Assembly: GCF_032362555.1 (NCBI RefSeq)
Contig: NC_083524.1
Location: 7,426,001-7,490,000 of the forward strand
Direction of reading: 5' to 3'
Length of the DNA stretch: 64,000 nucleotides
Origin: Amyelois transitella
Taxonomy: Eukaryota > Arthropoda > Insecta > Lepidoptera > Pyralidae
Shown: piece by piece, positions 11,697 to 23,716 of the stretch
Position numbering within the stretch: position 1 is the first letter of the stretch
How the letters are laid out: the number at the start of each line of letters is the position of its first letter
The notes under the pieces: generated by a model
Seen by the model: only the letters and a program-made list of their open reading frames with translations
Told to the model about the DNA's origin: nothing
Databases searched by the model: none
Program-made: the position numbers and the translations under genes

Positions 11697-12149
11697 TGCA
11701 GTAAGAAAAGACATCAAGAAGAAACTTGCGCATTTAGGCAACTTGCTCTGTGTATGTGCCATGATAAAAGCTGAGGTAGGTTCGAAGTTAGACGAGATTT
11801 ACTTCGTGTAATTAACTGACATGCCCACTCCAGAATCGTGATCACAGATACCCCAATGAGGAGGCAACTGGAACAAATATCGAGATTTAAAAAAATAAAC
11901 GATTTTGTAGCATGAGCCCCTACAACCGATTTCCTTGAAGTGAGAAATCGTTAGAACTTGAATTTAAAAGTTTCCTTTCTATTTCCCACATTTCCTGTGG
12001 CCTCCCACCAATCGCCAAACACGCCTCTCGAATTCGGTGCAGTGAATGCACCTTCTCATTACCGGTTCAAACCTGTTCCGCATCCCCCTGCGCGATGTGA
12101 AGTACAAATGATAATTCTCAAATAATGTTACGATATCTTAGAGATATTA

Positions 12150-12412
12150 TAATCACGTCTGTCATGTCGTCTATATTCCTTGCGGGGTAGACAAAGCCAA
12201 CAGTCTTGAAAGACTTGTAGGCCACGTTCTACTGTTATGCTTAATGATGGAATTAAGATTGAAATGGTGACAGATTGCTAGCCCATCGCCTTAAAAAAGA
12301 ATCCCAAGTTTACAAGCCTATCTCTTAGTCGCCTATTACGACATCCATGGGAAAGGGATGAAGTGGCTCTATTCTTTTTTCTATTGCTGCTAAAAACCAC
12401 ACGACAATAATG
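12150..12412 (-). mobile_element. TS-SINE
   Basis: Near full-length antisense copy. A short local duplication near the tail (cacgtctgtcatgtcgtcta) distinguishes it. Confidence 0.78.
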
Positions 12413-14769
12413 TCTGTTAAAAAAGTTCCGCCACAATGGACCCACATAGTGTCCCCATGGCAGTGTATTTAAATATGTTTGTACTAAGCTCAGAGTTGCA
12501 AAATAATTTTTTTACAAGCTACCATGTTGGTCTCTTAGGGCAAAAATCAAATCTCAAATCTTAGTATGCCAACAGCTTCTCATCACAGGTAGGCACCTTG
12601 TTAAAATCGATGAAGGGAAAACCTATTAACTTGGGATTCTTCTTCTTTCTCCTTCACTATCACTAAATCTCATTTTCATAAGTTAGGCATCCAGCTAAAT
12701 GTGTCCTTTGTTCGACCATGGATGCTCTAACTCAATATCAAATATATTGATATTTTATAATAAATAGTTATATAGATAATCATCGACCAGGCCAAACTGA
12801 AAAAGTTATTTTTTTCATGATGACATGACTGAGCTCGAATCCTAGACATTTTGGTTCAGAGGTAAGAATCCGAAACTGTGTCAATGAGGCAGTCTATCAG
12901 TTGTTTAGTTTTTGAAGCAAAGCATAGATGAGCCTTAAAAAATCCTTTTTGATAACTTAATTCTTTTCCCAGTATATGTCTTTGGCATATCAGGAAGTTT
13001 ACATCTCATACCAACACGGGTGAAAAGTTTTCACAACAAAAGATTGTTCATATTGTATGTTACGTAAACTGTAATGGTTGTTTTTTTACTAGGAAATAAT
13101 GATCACTATACCTCGTGTGTCTATAGACACTATCTACTTAATCATTATTCCTTTTCTTACATTAAACCGATAGCCTACTGCATTTTCTTCAAAAGGAAAA
13201 AAATATACATACATATATATACAGTAAAATAGATGAAGAGAGAGAAGATAGACCTAACAAGACCCCATGGTACTTCAGTATGCAATGTACTCTTTTTAAA
13301 GTTATTTTACTGCATTATCTATGTATTTATTTTCTTATGCTCTACATAGGAACTTTTTTTTTGTAGATGTAACAATAAAATCAACAAATTTCTTTCTAAA
13401 TAAAGAACTATACTATTTCTTATTTTTGCTTTTTTATCAGATAGTAGAAAAAACTGCACATACTTGGTTTGGATACTTTTATATAAAATGTATGGAAATC
13501 TGACAAATAATTATTAGTTATTTGTGTTGTGAAACATTTGTATAATTAAAGTGGAAAGAGGGAAGTAGGAAACCAGACCTCAGGCCCCAAAGCTTAGTAG
13601 CATAAGGTGCAACTAGGAACACACCTTGATGAGCAAGAGACATTTGTGCATTATAGTCCTAATCTATATATTTTATCCAGTTTTTTTACCATATCTAGGT
13701 AAAAGCATACAAAGCAGATATATTGAGGTGATATGTATATTTTATCAAGTTTGTCAGTCAATATATATATATGTACAAATATTAGTTGTTTAACACACAC
13801 AGTGACACAGATTACATAGACAGAAGACGAAATCCATCAAGGAATATTAGCATGGGTATAATATTAGAATAGAATGTTGTAGAAGTCAACAGATAAACCG
13901 AGGAGACAGTTAAGACAGGCAGCTGTCTGTTTTATTGTGAACTTATCTTAGGAAATCATGTGAATCTTATGATCAATATTTTTTTTCAAACTAGTAATAA
14001 AAGCTATACTTTAAGTTTGATGAAACTAATAGATCCAAAAATTATATGACTGTTATTTAACATTGCATACCTAGTGAGTTTGATAAAGGTTCTATGCTGG
14101 TCAGCAGGTGGTAGGTAGGTAAACATAGTGTGTGCCAGCTGCCTCTTGGGCAGATTGTAAAAATCAATCAAGGGTAAAGATGACTTGAGATTCATCTTTA
14201 AGGCACTGGGCTAGCAATCTGTCCCGATTTGAATTTCAGCTGAACATGATCATATGGTTCTTCAAGGGCATTCTCTGTCTTCCCTGTCTTTAAAGGTACA
14301 ATTTTATAAATATATTGAATTTTTCCGGAACGAAATGGAACAACAAATTGCTGGCATGTAGATAATGTTTTCATTTCGTTCTTAGAATATCACGAAATCA
14401 CAAAATGAGTCTTTTATTACCTCTTCAAGTAAAATTTATGAATGTTTACATTGAATCGCGGAAGTTTGCTAACAAAACAACTTAAAATTGTTAAAAATAG
14501 GCATCAATATACAGACACGGCCTGGTGTCACATATTCAAAAAAGTCCGATATTTTTAGACTTTCATAGCAACATCGTTTGATGTCGGCTGATGCAGAACT
14601 CAAAATGCGGATGACTCACCAAATGTTTTAAATTCCAACGAGTTTAGCGGGAAGCCTGTCCATTATTGCACAGCACAATGAAACAATATCCTCAGGATAC
14701 CACCCTGCCTGTCACAGCCGAATTTTTCGACACACAAAACCTTTTACACCACTCATATTGAATCACAAA

Positions 14770-14990
14770 CACTTGCTAATTAGACATCTACATGAATGGA
14801 TTCTGGATAAAGATTTCGGCATTAGAATTATGCACTTGTTCACACAAAAAATAATACAATTTCACGCACAAATACCATTCTCCAAGAGCCGACGTTAATG
14901 CGAGCGATAAAGCGGGGGCGGCGCGGCGGGTGGAAGCGGGAGCAAAAGCAAGCGACCGACGAGCGACTATCACTACAGTGTTGGTACATA
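14770..14990 (-). promoter_or_regulatory. Candidate noncoding first exon and promoter of POSH
   Basis: A GC-rich block (about 14880-14965, with gcgg, gcgcgg and cgacgag runs) stands out in AT-rich DNA, 4.7 kb upstream of the POSH coding exon and about 0.8 kb from the ataxin-10 start on the opposite strand. This is the expected place for a POSH 5'UTR exon and start site. It contains a 61-codon minus-strand ORF with biased composition and no recognisable domain, which I do not call a gene. No exact transcription start or splice donor could be fixed. Inference from position and composition only. Confidence 0.35.
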
Positions 14991-15773
14991 CTCATTGATA
15001 AAAAACTACTATCAAAAAATTAAACAGGTTTTTTGGTATGCTGACTGAATAAATACATTAGACTAAAATTACAGTGAGAACGAAAAATTAAAGTTCGTTT
15101 AGTTGGTTACATTTGTCTTTTTGGAGAGAAGCTATGTGCTGTGTGTGCTATTGATCATGATCCTGCATTGGAAAGGTTAGATTTTTACAGAAATCTAACC
15201 TTATCCTTTTGAGTCTTACCTTCACAGTTTTTGCAGGGGAATAAGGACTGATTTATTATGGAAATACACATTCAGTTGTCTAAGTGTGTGGATTTTCTAA
15301 CTACGTTTTTTACTACCGTATGAGTAACGGTTAGCACTCAAACTAATGTACATAATTATTGTTATTGGTATGATTTTACCTTGTTGCGTTGAAAAATTGA
15401 AACAAATGCAAAAATTGCAAAAAAATGAAATACAAAACACTGTTGGTGTATGTTATACCAAACGGTTGGTTTTTGTAAAATGTACATGTATGTTATAATT
15501 ACTACTACAAACTCTATTTTTAATAGTAGGGCAAGATAATACAGGATTCGTTCATAATAAATAGTTTATTTCATCCGAAATTCAACGTAACAATGCTGTC
15601 ACACATAAAAAAAGTAAAATATCATTGTCGCTGTCACTACTGTCAAAATGGCAAACAATTCTTTACATATGTGCCATGCTATTTCTATTTATTTTGTGAT
15701 TATTTTGTGATTGTGAAAATCATATGCATAAGCGACACTAGTAAATTTTAATTATTTTTATAGTCTTTCGAAA
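14990..15773. promoter_or_regulatory. Divergent intergenic region between POSH (-) and ataxin-10 (+)
   Basis: About 0.8 kb separates the presumed POSH first exon from the ataxin-10 ATG. It is AT-rich, free of the dispersed repeats that fill most noncoding sequence here, and has no ORF. A short self-complementary stretch lies at about 15178-15205 (gttagatttttacag / aaatctaacc). A shared promoter is the simplest reading, but no core promoter motif was identified. Confidence 0.4.
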
Positions 15774-18700
15774 ATGTCTCGTGATAAGAGCGTATGGTTT
15801 GCCGAGGAAATATTGTTAGATGCGAAGTTAATAAATTTTCAGTTGGAAACGGGGGAATGGGATGCAGTGGAAGAAATGTTGCGGGCTGAAGCTCAGCTTT
15901 CCCGAGATGCTGAAACCGGACGTTTGCGACCGTAAGTATGAAGTGTTATCATAATCAATTCATCATCATCAGTTTACTCTGTACTATTCACTGGTTTTCT
16001 GTTCAACGCTAATTCATCGTAATAAATGTTTTTTTCAGAAAAAAAGCGTCAGAATACACTTTACGACTCATAGCCGAAGTTCTGCACATAATGAGGTTGG
16101 ATGTAGAACAGGCTTCTTACAACCGAAGCACGCTCGCTGTCGCTGAGCAATGCCTGCGCCTCGTCCGCTCCTGCGCCGCCGCCGGCACCAAAATGCAGAC
16201 CTACATATCCAAAGAACTCTCTATTTTGGACTCCATGCTTGTGCTAGCTACAGAGTACCAACACCCAAGTGTAGACTTCCTAAATGAGGAGTTACAGAAG
16301 AAATATGAATCATGTATGACAGTACTCATACAAACGTTAGGGAATTTAGTTGTTAACAATCCATTCAATCAAATAATGATTTGGAACAAATTTGATGCAA
16401 TCATTCTGAACTGTCTCATTGGTCAGAATGATAAAATAGCTACAGCTGCAGCTATGATAGTATACAACATATTGTTAGGACAGCCTAATGTCTTGCCAGA
16501 CGATGTTTCTTTGTTAAATTCATTAGCATACATGTATAATAATGGCAATACCGAGTATCCGCATTTGATTATAGAATACTTGATAGGCGTTGAGAATACT
16601 TATATAGAGAAACTGTATGCAAAATTGGATCCTGAATGCCGAATGTTAGTTTTGAACTTGGCTTACAACATCCTTATGTCGACAGAATCCCAGGATATTA
16701 ACGTCTCTGTGAATTTTGTTAAATTTATGGCACACGAGTTTAAGAGCAAATCTGACTGCATTTTGAAGACAGTAGACAAGTACGTGAACACAATAGAGCC
16801 ACAGGAAGTGGTGTTTCTGCTGGAGATTATCGCCACTGCTTCCAGTATGGATGCATACATGGATTGCTTGCAATCAGATACCTCATTGTTCATTAATTGT
16901 GCATGTAAGTATGTCAAATTGTTGTAACTGCCAGTGTCGATGAAAATGATATTGTTGCATATGTGTTTCATTACACTATTTGTATTCATCAGTGACAGTC
17001 AAATTCAAAATTCCTTAAGGTCTCTTCAAACCATGACATTGGCAGAATCACCGAAAGTCCGGTGGAAGCCATAATATAGAAAAGAAAGAAAGAAAGGTGT
17101 TCATTCCACCTATTGTGCATGTTTTAATTGCAAGAAGGATTGTAAAAAAACAATTCGCGTGCCATGTGGTTTTCGGTACTTTAGAATAGATACAACAAAA
17201 GCGACTAATGGATATGCTTATAAACTTTGGATTCCTCTTGTAGGCAAAGGGCTAGCAACCTGTCACTATTTGAACCTCAATTCCATCATAAAGCCATACC
17301 GCTAAGAATCACATTTCAGTCTTTTCAAGACTGTTGGCTTTGTCTAACCAACAAGGGATATAGACATGACTATATGTATGTTAAAATGATGATCTTTTCA
17401 AGACTGTTGGCTCTGTCAAAACAACAAGGGATATAGACATGACTATATGTATGTTATAATTATGATCTTTTCAAGACTGTTGGCTCTGTCTAACCAACAA
17501 GGGATATAGACATGACTATATGTATGTTATAATTATGATCTCTTCAAGACTGTTGGCTCTGTCTAACCGACAAGGGATATAGACATGACTATATGTATGT
17601 TAAAATTATGGTCTTTTCAAGACTGTTGGCTCTGTCTACCCCACAAGGGATATAGACGTGACCGTATATGTACGTATGTATGTTAAAATGATTTTTCAGT
17701 TCTCCTGCGCGCAATTCACAAGTTAGGGAGAGAAAGCAACAATTTCTTCTCGTCGCTGAATAAATTATATGCATCGACTGGAATGGAGCTGGTCAATGAT
17801 GAAAATATATCTACGCCGATCCAGACTGAAAGTAAGCCTAACAACAAATATGAATTTTGTTATATAAAGAAAAAAAAGAAATATATGTATAGCCTTTATT
17901 GGTGCTTTACAAAGGTTTGAAACACAGTTTTTCATTGCACGACAACTTGTCCTTGGACAAAGGCCTCCTTCGTTAGTTTCCAAAAGATTTATATTTTATA
18001 TTAACCACATTAAAATTTTTTATTCATTCATTATTATGGGACATTTCAAACATCACTTAATAATCATCATTTCTTTTGGTTTCACAACATCGAATAGTAT
18101 AATGTGTATAAATTGTATATATATTTTTATTTATTTCAGATCCTCTGACCAAAAATGATTCAGCTGACAACATGCTATCCTGCAATGAAACCACTTCAGA
18201 ATGTACAGAGTCCGAAAGCAGCGAACAGTTCTTTGAATGCAATGACAACGCACAATACATAGACCGATTGGACACCATCAATACCATAGACAATCTAACT
18301 CAACCTCTGAAATTTGATTTAGATGTACACAGAAATGGTAATACTGAAAATAATGTAAAAATCGATAGCGATCTATCAAAAGTTGCTTATAAGCGAAGTA
18401 GTTCATTACCCAAAGCTGATGATAGGATACATGCGTTGCCTACTCGAAGAATAAGTTTGGAGCATAAGATAGATATGGGCGATGACACGGAGCCACCATT
18501 GATACTTGACACCACGTCGCCTTGTGGCAGTATGAATACCATAGCTGAAGTTATACCGGTGGCCTTGCAGCCTAGGTTGGATTTACAGGTATGTTGGTTT
18601 TTCATGTAAGGCTATCTTTTCAAGCGGAATTGTCCGCAGGAACTAGTTAAAATACATACATAAAATGACGCCTCTTTCCCGGAGGGGTAGGCAGAGACAA

Positions 18701-21700
18701 CATCTTTCCACTTGCCACAATCTCTGCATACTTCCTTTGCTTCATCCACATTCATAACTCTCTTCATGCAAGCTCGGCCGTTTCGGGTACTCTTGACCTG
18801 ACCCTTTACCAGGACGTCCTTAATTTGATCAAGATACGTTCGTCTAGGTCTTCCCACTCCGACCTTTCCCTCCACACTCTCCTTGTATATCTGCTTAGTT
18901 AACCAGCTTTCATTCATCCTCTCCACATGACAAAACCATCTTAACATACCCTTTGCTATTAAAGTTAAAATAATAATAAGTTATTATTTTTCTAGCTAAA
19001 ATTTAAAAAGCAATTCTTCCTTTCAGCCAACAAGCCGAACGGAGTCCCAAGACAGTTCACCAAACGACCCCCCAACTGAAATACATTTGCCAAAAGAAGA
19101 ATTGAAAGCGGAAGTTAAAGCTTCCCCAAGCGAGATATCCCCACCACTAGCGGACGTGGTGGCGGAAACGGAATCACAGAAACAGTCGCCGGATACACCT
19201 AAAGAAGTGAAGAAGAGTCAGAATTTGTCCACTGATTTCGATTTGAGCGAGCAGTTGCAGAAGATTTTAGGTATGTTTATTTCTTCTTTCTAATTTTCAA
19301 TAGTTTAAAATTTTCTTTACGTCTTCATTTATAAGTATTATAAAAAGTTAACTAAGCAGATATACAAGGAGAGTGTGGAGGGAAAGGTCGGAGTGGGAAG
19401 ACCTAGACGAACGTATCCTGATCAAATTAAGGACGTCCTGGTAAAGGGTCAGGTCAAAAGTACCCGAAACCGCCGAGCTTGTATGAAGAGAGTTATGAAT
19501 GTGGATGAAACGAAGGAAGTAGGCAAAGATCGTGGCAAGTGGAAAGAGGTAGTCTCTGCCTACCCCTCCGGGAAAGAGGCGTGATTTTATGTATGTATAA
19601 AATAAAATATAAAAAGGTACTGAACCGATTTAAATTACTAATCAACTAAAAAAATGTATGTACATGTTAATTATTCCTATCATTCGTTGGTTTTCACATC
19701 ACAAACATACATAGGTAGGTGCTAATATACTCGTACAAAATAATATTTTTGACTTAGCTTCAAATTGAAATCAAGAAAAAATAAAAAACCTTGTTTTCAT
19801 CCAGCCCCCATAGCATGAAACGCGCGATTTTGTATGGCGCGAAAAACTATCGCTGTTTTCGTTTCGATATAAACGCCGTGGCATTGTTACGAATTTACCG
19901 ATAAGTAGGTACTGTTTTTATACTGTATGCATTTCCTATTCCGATTCGATGTAAAAAGATTCTGTAATAAACATGGAGACGATGAACCCACGCTCCCTTA
20001 TAGATAAACGATCCAAAAAATTGCTTGGCATTTCTTCAGACAACAACAAGAATAGAATAGAATAGCTTTATTTTCAAAATTGTTAACGTCACATAACTTA
20101 AATCTAATTATAACTACTACCGTTTCCAAAGCGGATGTGTAGAAGAAGCGGCGGAACAAACTACACTGCAGCATTTTCATCGGACGTCAATTTACAAATG
20201 TCAATTTACAAACTCAATCATATTAATCGACAATGACTTATCGATCACTGACATAACGATGATACTAAAGCTTCGAGTAAAACCTAGTAAAGTGGAATCA
20301 ATCTTAACAGTATTCTTTGTCAGGTATATCATCTGAGAAGACCCGTGGTGAAGCCAGTGCGGAGAAAAAATCGGAGGTGAAGGAAGTTAAAATCGACGAG
20401 AACCCCGTTAGTAAAGTGCCGTCGGTTAAAATAGACTCGCCTGAAAGCCAGAAGACAAGGTGAGTGTAGTTTAAATATAGCTCTTGCCAAGGGCTTCACT
20501 TGCGTGAGAATATCCTGAAAAACAGTATCAGTTCCAGATATTGGTATACTGTATAAATCAACTTTTTTTTAACAATAATTTACAATGTTCACGCAAATTA
20601 TCATCAAAATCGATCCAGCGGATTAACCGTGATTATTGTAACAGACAGACATACTTTTGCATTTATAATATAAGTAAGGATTAAGCGTGCAGGGAAATAT
20701 GGATTAGGTTCTCCTGCAAAGGTAGCGGCGGTCAGTAAAATCTGTAAAATCTGACACCCGATCTAGGATCCATCATCCAGGCATACCCCGGGCTCTTCTC
20801 CAGAGTGATGAAAATGTAACCTTAATTAACGAATCATAAACATTTGCCGTGTGGTTCCCGGCACCAATACAAAAAAAGAATAGGACCACTCCATCTCTTT
20901 CCCATGGATGTCGTAAAAGGCGACTAAGGGAAAGGCTTACAAACTTGGGATTCTTTTTTTTAGGCGATGGGTACTTGGTGGTTTTACTAGCAACCTGGCA
21001 CTATTTGAATCTCAATTCTATCATTAAGCCAAACAGCTGAACATGGCCGATCAGTCTTTTCAAGACTGTTGGCTCTGTCTACCCCACAAGGGATATAGAC
21101 GTGACCATATGTGTGTATGTATAAACATTTATTTTCAGATTAGGCGCCATAGACATGACGACGCCAAAGAAGGCCGTGACGTCAGTGGAGTCCGTGGAGC
21201 GCCACGTGGCGTTCGGGTTCAAAGCGACCGTGGTCAGGACGCTGGCCAACCTGTGCTGGAAGAACCAGGAGAACAAGAAGCAGGTATTGGTTCGTTCTGG
21301 TTATAATGAGGACACTAGCTGTGCCCGCGATTTCGTCCGCGTGGAATAGTTATTTTGGGCATCATTGAAGCCCTCAAGGATGAATAATTTTCCCCGTTTT
21401 TTTCACATTTTCCACTATTTCTTTGCTCCTTATAGTTGCAGCGCGATGTTATATAGCCTAAAGCCTTCCTTGATATTAATGGTCTCTTCAACGCAAAAAG
21501 ATTTTTTCAATTCGAACTAGTAGTTCCTGAAATTAGCGCGTTCACACAAACAAACAAACTCTTCAGCTTTATAATATTAGTATAGATAATACAGTATTGA
21601 CTTGACTATCCCTTTCGCTTCACCTCGGGCGCATTGTAATTTATAGTATAGGTTGGCCAAAAAAAATGTAGGCCACGCAATAATGCGGCCTGAAAAGTTT

Positions 21701-23053
21701 TTTTAAATGTTGTGCTGGCAATAAATTACTTAAAAGTAAAACTGTCGAATTGAGAACGACGTCCCTTTTGTAATTCGGTTGAAAAAATATTGATAACTCT
21801 TTGCGATGATGATATCTGATGAGTCACATGATGTTTGATGTGACAGACGTGTTGACTGACACGATATGTCTCATGAATTACGTGATGTCTGATGAGGAAT
21901 ATGATGTCTGAAACGTTTTGTCTGATGAGACACGTGATGTTTGATGGGACACGTCTGTTTTTTGTTATCTGGGGCTGTTATAGACTATGTATATACTTGT
22001 ACCATGGCCGAAGTTGTAGCGGGTAACTAGTGCAAAATAAATTAGCTTAGGAACCACTTATGTGCGTTTTGTTTCAGATGCGAGAGTTGGAAGTGATTCC
22101 TGTTCTTCTGGATTGCGCGAACATTGACGCCCGTAATCCATGTATCCTTTTTATGTGAATAGCTTTTGACCGCGCCTTCATTGCCGTTAATAATTTTTAC
22201 CTATATTTTAACCGTTCATTACAATTTTAGTAGACTTGCAGTTTGTTACCGCTTCTTCTGCACTGACGCCTTGGAAGCGGCAGTAAACTTAGTTTTTAAG
22301 TAATTTATTTGACGTCAACCAATGAATAAAAATTTTGAATTTGAATTGAACTGAGCTAGTCTCGAAAATGTTGAAAAGCCACGTTCAGCTGTATGATTGA
22401 ATTGGGATTCAAAGAGTGACACTGGTTGTTAGCCTATCGCCTGAAAGAAGAAACCTTATTTTATTTTAGTTTATCATAAAAATAAGACTTGAAAAATTAT
22501 TTTCTAGAACTTAATATTATTGAAAAATAAATATCGCTGTAGATTTCATGTATTCCTTACATTTTTTAAATAACAGTAATAATGCAGTGGGTCATCTTTG
22601 CCGTTCGCAATTTGTGTGAGAACTGCCCGGAAAATCAGGTATGTTTCTTTAGACTTTTTTTATCTATATTGTGTCTTTGATAATGTGTAAAGATTGATGT
22701 AGGTAGAAGAAGCAAATTATGTCTGCTTCCTCCTGGTTACGTCCTCACCACCCTGGAGAGGAGCACGGGGGACGGCGTTGTACATGAGTGAGTTAGGTTT
22801 TTAGACAAACCGTCTCCCGCCTGGCCTCACATCTTTTACAGGGGAACCTAACTTATGGAAAAAAGTGTGATCTACGTGTAGTATTGTGTCCATTTTGTAT
22901 AGATTTCGCATTTTGCATTGATTACAGGAAGTCATAGCCAAAATGACCCTACAGGGGCCGGTCGACAATGAGGTCCTTCAGGAAATGGGACTCACTCTCC
23001 ACACTGATCCACAAGGAAATACAATCAAAGTCGCACCATTACCAAGAGGGTAG
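15774..23053 (+). CDS. ATXN10: Ataxin-10 homologue, complete, 10 exons, 793 aa
   Basis: Ataxin-10 is an armadillo-repeat cytoplasmic protein linked to cytokinesis, cilia and neuronal survival. Exons: 15774-15931, 16039-16904, 17700-17831, 18140-18588, 19027-19270, 20324-20459, 21139-21283, 22078-22141, 22577-22638, 22928-23053. All junctions are GT-AG, phases match, and the sum is 794 codons with TAG. Residues about 1-380 are helical ARM-like sequence (for example QTLGNLVVNNPFNQIMIW). The C-terminal ataxin-10 domain lies at about 670-785 (VVRTLANLCWKNQENKKQ, then IMQWVIFAVRNLCENCPENQ, then EVIAKMTLQGP). Between them, exons 4-6 encode roughly 290 residues of Ser/Thr/Glu/Lys-rich, low-complexity sequence, which makes this protein far longer than the 475-residue human protein. 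Introns 2, 4, 5, 6 and 7 carry retroposons or Helitrons. AATAAA at 23522 is a candidate polyadenylation signal. Identity is strong; the exact borders of exons 8 and 9 are slightly less certain. Confidence 0.92.
17160..17320 (+). mobile_element. TS-SINE body leading into a tail-derived tandem array
   Basis: Diverged head and middle (gccatgtggttttcggtact, gctagcaacctgtcactatt) in ataxin-10 intron 2. Its 3' end passes into five tandem tail units at 17321-17690. Confidence 0.75.
17321..17690 (+). repeat. Five-unit 73-bp tandem array made of TS-SINE 3' ends
   Basis: The unit starts cttttcaagactgttggctc and ends atgtatgttataattatgat. Unit starts are at 17321, 17394, 17467, 17540 and 17613, an exact 73-bp step each time. 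Units 2-4 carry aacc(a/g)acaaggg or close variants where the SINE consensus has ccccgcaaggg; unit 5 returns to the consensus. The array stops at the ataxin-10 exon 3 acceptor (AG 17698-17699). Confidence 0.9.
18655..18962 (-). mobile_element. LINE 3' fragment in ataxin-10 intron 4
   Basis: An exact 10-bp TSD agttaaaata flanks it (18645-18654 and 18963-18972). The fragment spans the LINE ORF end from MLRWF to PSGKEA with a few substitutions and fills most of the 438-bp intron. Confidence 0.88.
19348..19607 (+). mobile_element. LINE 3' fragment in ataxin-10 intron 5
   Basis: Begins at the [11 protein letters not shown] part of the LINE ORF and runs to a short TATG tail. A 9-bp direct repeat tataaaaag at 19339-19347 and 19608-19616 is a likely TSD, but the sequence is simple enough to arise by chance. 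Confidence 0.8.
20044..20180 (-). repeat. gacgtca-family repeat
   Basis: Minus-strand cgccgcttcttctacacatc and aattttgaaaataaagctat. A shared 3'-end-like family, possibly the 3' part of another retroposon. Confidence 0.55.
20487..20685 (-). mobile_element. Helitron-like fragment in ataxin-10 intron 6
   Basis: Antisense copy with gcatttataatataagtaagg at its 5' end and gcttcacttgcgtg at its decayed 3' end. Confidence 0.5.
20846..21120 (+). mobile_element. TS-SINE beside the ataxin-10 exon 7 acceptor
   Basis: Full-length copy with a 10-bp TSD ataaacattt at 20836-20845 and 21121-21130. The right TSD lies 8 bp before the exon 7 start at 21139 and is part of the acceptor's pyrimidine/branch region. 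Confidence 0.9.
21315..21586 (-). mobile_element. Helitron-like element in ataxin-10 intron 7
   Basis: Minus-strand 5' TCTATACTAATATTATAAAG and 3' gcgggcacagCTAG, inserted between A and T. Complete at both ends, about 272 bp. Confidence 0.75.
21805..21955 (+). repeat. Imperfect short tandem repeat in ataxin-10 intron 7
   Basis: Variants of atgatgtctgatgagacacg recur four or five times with irregular spacing of about 25-45 bp. Confidence 0.6.
22238..22350 (+). repeat. gacgtca-family repeat
   Basis: gtttgttaccgcttcttctg, gcggcagtaaacttag, gacgtcaaccaatgaataaa and a ttgaatttgaattga tail. Confidence 0.6.
22360..22452 (-). mobile_element. TS-SINE, degenerate middle fragment
   Basis: Matches gccacgttcagctgtatg and tagcctatcgcct only. 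Ataxin-10 intron 8. Confidence 0.55.
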
Positions 23054-23521
23054 ACTGGAGTCGTTATCCGGCTCGAAGGACCATGTGCAAAATTTAATTA
23101 ACTGCGAATAGGTGTATTGTTTATATTTACTTTTTGCTAGTCTTGTTAGTAAACAATGTAAAAAATTACCCACACGCCTTGACATCTACATATGTCAAAA
23201 AATGGTAGAATCAGATTTGTACCAAAAACAAAGTAATTTCGCATTTATACAAGCCTAGATAGATACGCCTAGACGTTACGCCACAATATAAATTGAATGA
23301 GTTGTATCAAAAACCACTTACACATTTATGTAAGACCAAATTAAACAACAGAGAACTATGAACTCCATCAAAAAGAGCTGGCTCTATTAGTTTCTCAGAA
23401 AGTTAAAATTTTTTGCTCTATTCAGTAAATAATTTTCATTTATATGTATCATTCAATGGATATATATTTATAATCAACTTGATATTGTATAGTGCAATAA
23501 TTTTTATCCAAACGTAATTCG

Positions 23522-23527
23522 AATAAA
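23522..23527 (+). terminator. Candidate polyadenylation signal of ataxin-10
   Basis: AATAAA lies 469 nt after the ataxin-10 stop codon and about 190 nt before the LINE copy at 23717. It is the clearest hexamer between the stop codon and the repeat. Position-based inference. Confidence 0.45.
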
Positions 23528-23716
23528 TTGCAACTGCCAAACTTAATTGTATTTTATTTCCTCTCGTCTACAGCGTATTTTCAATTACTTGAGGTGAGAA
23601 TTAATTCCATCTATATACAATTGGACATTGAAGGCAGTGTATGAACGAAACACCGCGCTTGCAAGGTTAAATTTTAATAAAACGTTACAAATGATACTTC
23701 TGATTTTTTTTTCCTA

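Larger units (their letters stand above)
10660..14770. other. POSH 5'UTR intron
   Basis: Holds the hairpins at 10858 and 11637, a MITE and a TS-SINE. Three copies of the palindromic phrase (a/t)atcacccaggtga occur around 11050-11185. From 12420 to 14770 I see AT-rich sequence, with a faint TS-SINE remnant at 14200-14290, and no exon. Confidence 0.55.

Noticed and set aside
17321..17690. CRISPR-like regular repeats
   Set aside because: The units are contiguous with no spacers and derive from a SINE tail; the setting is a eukaryotic intron.
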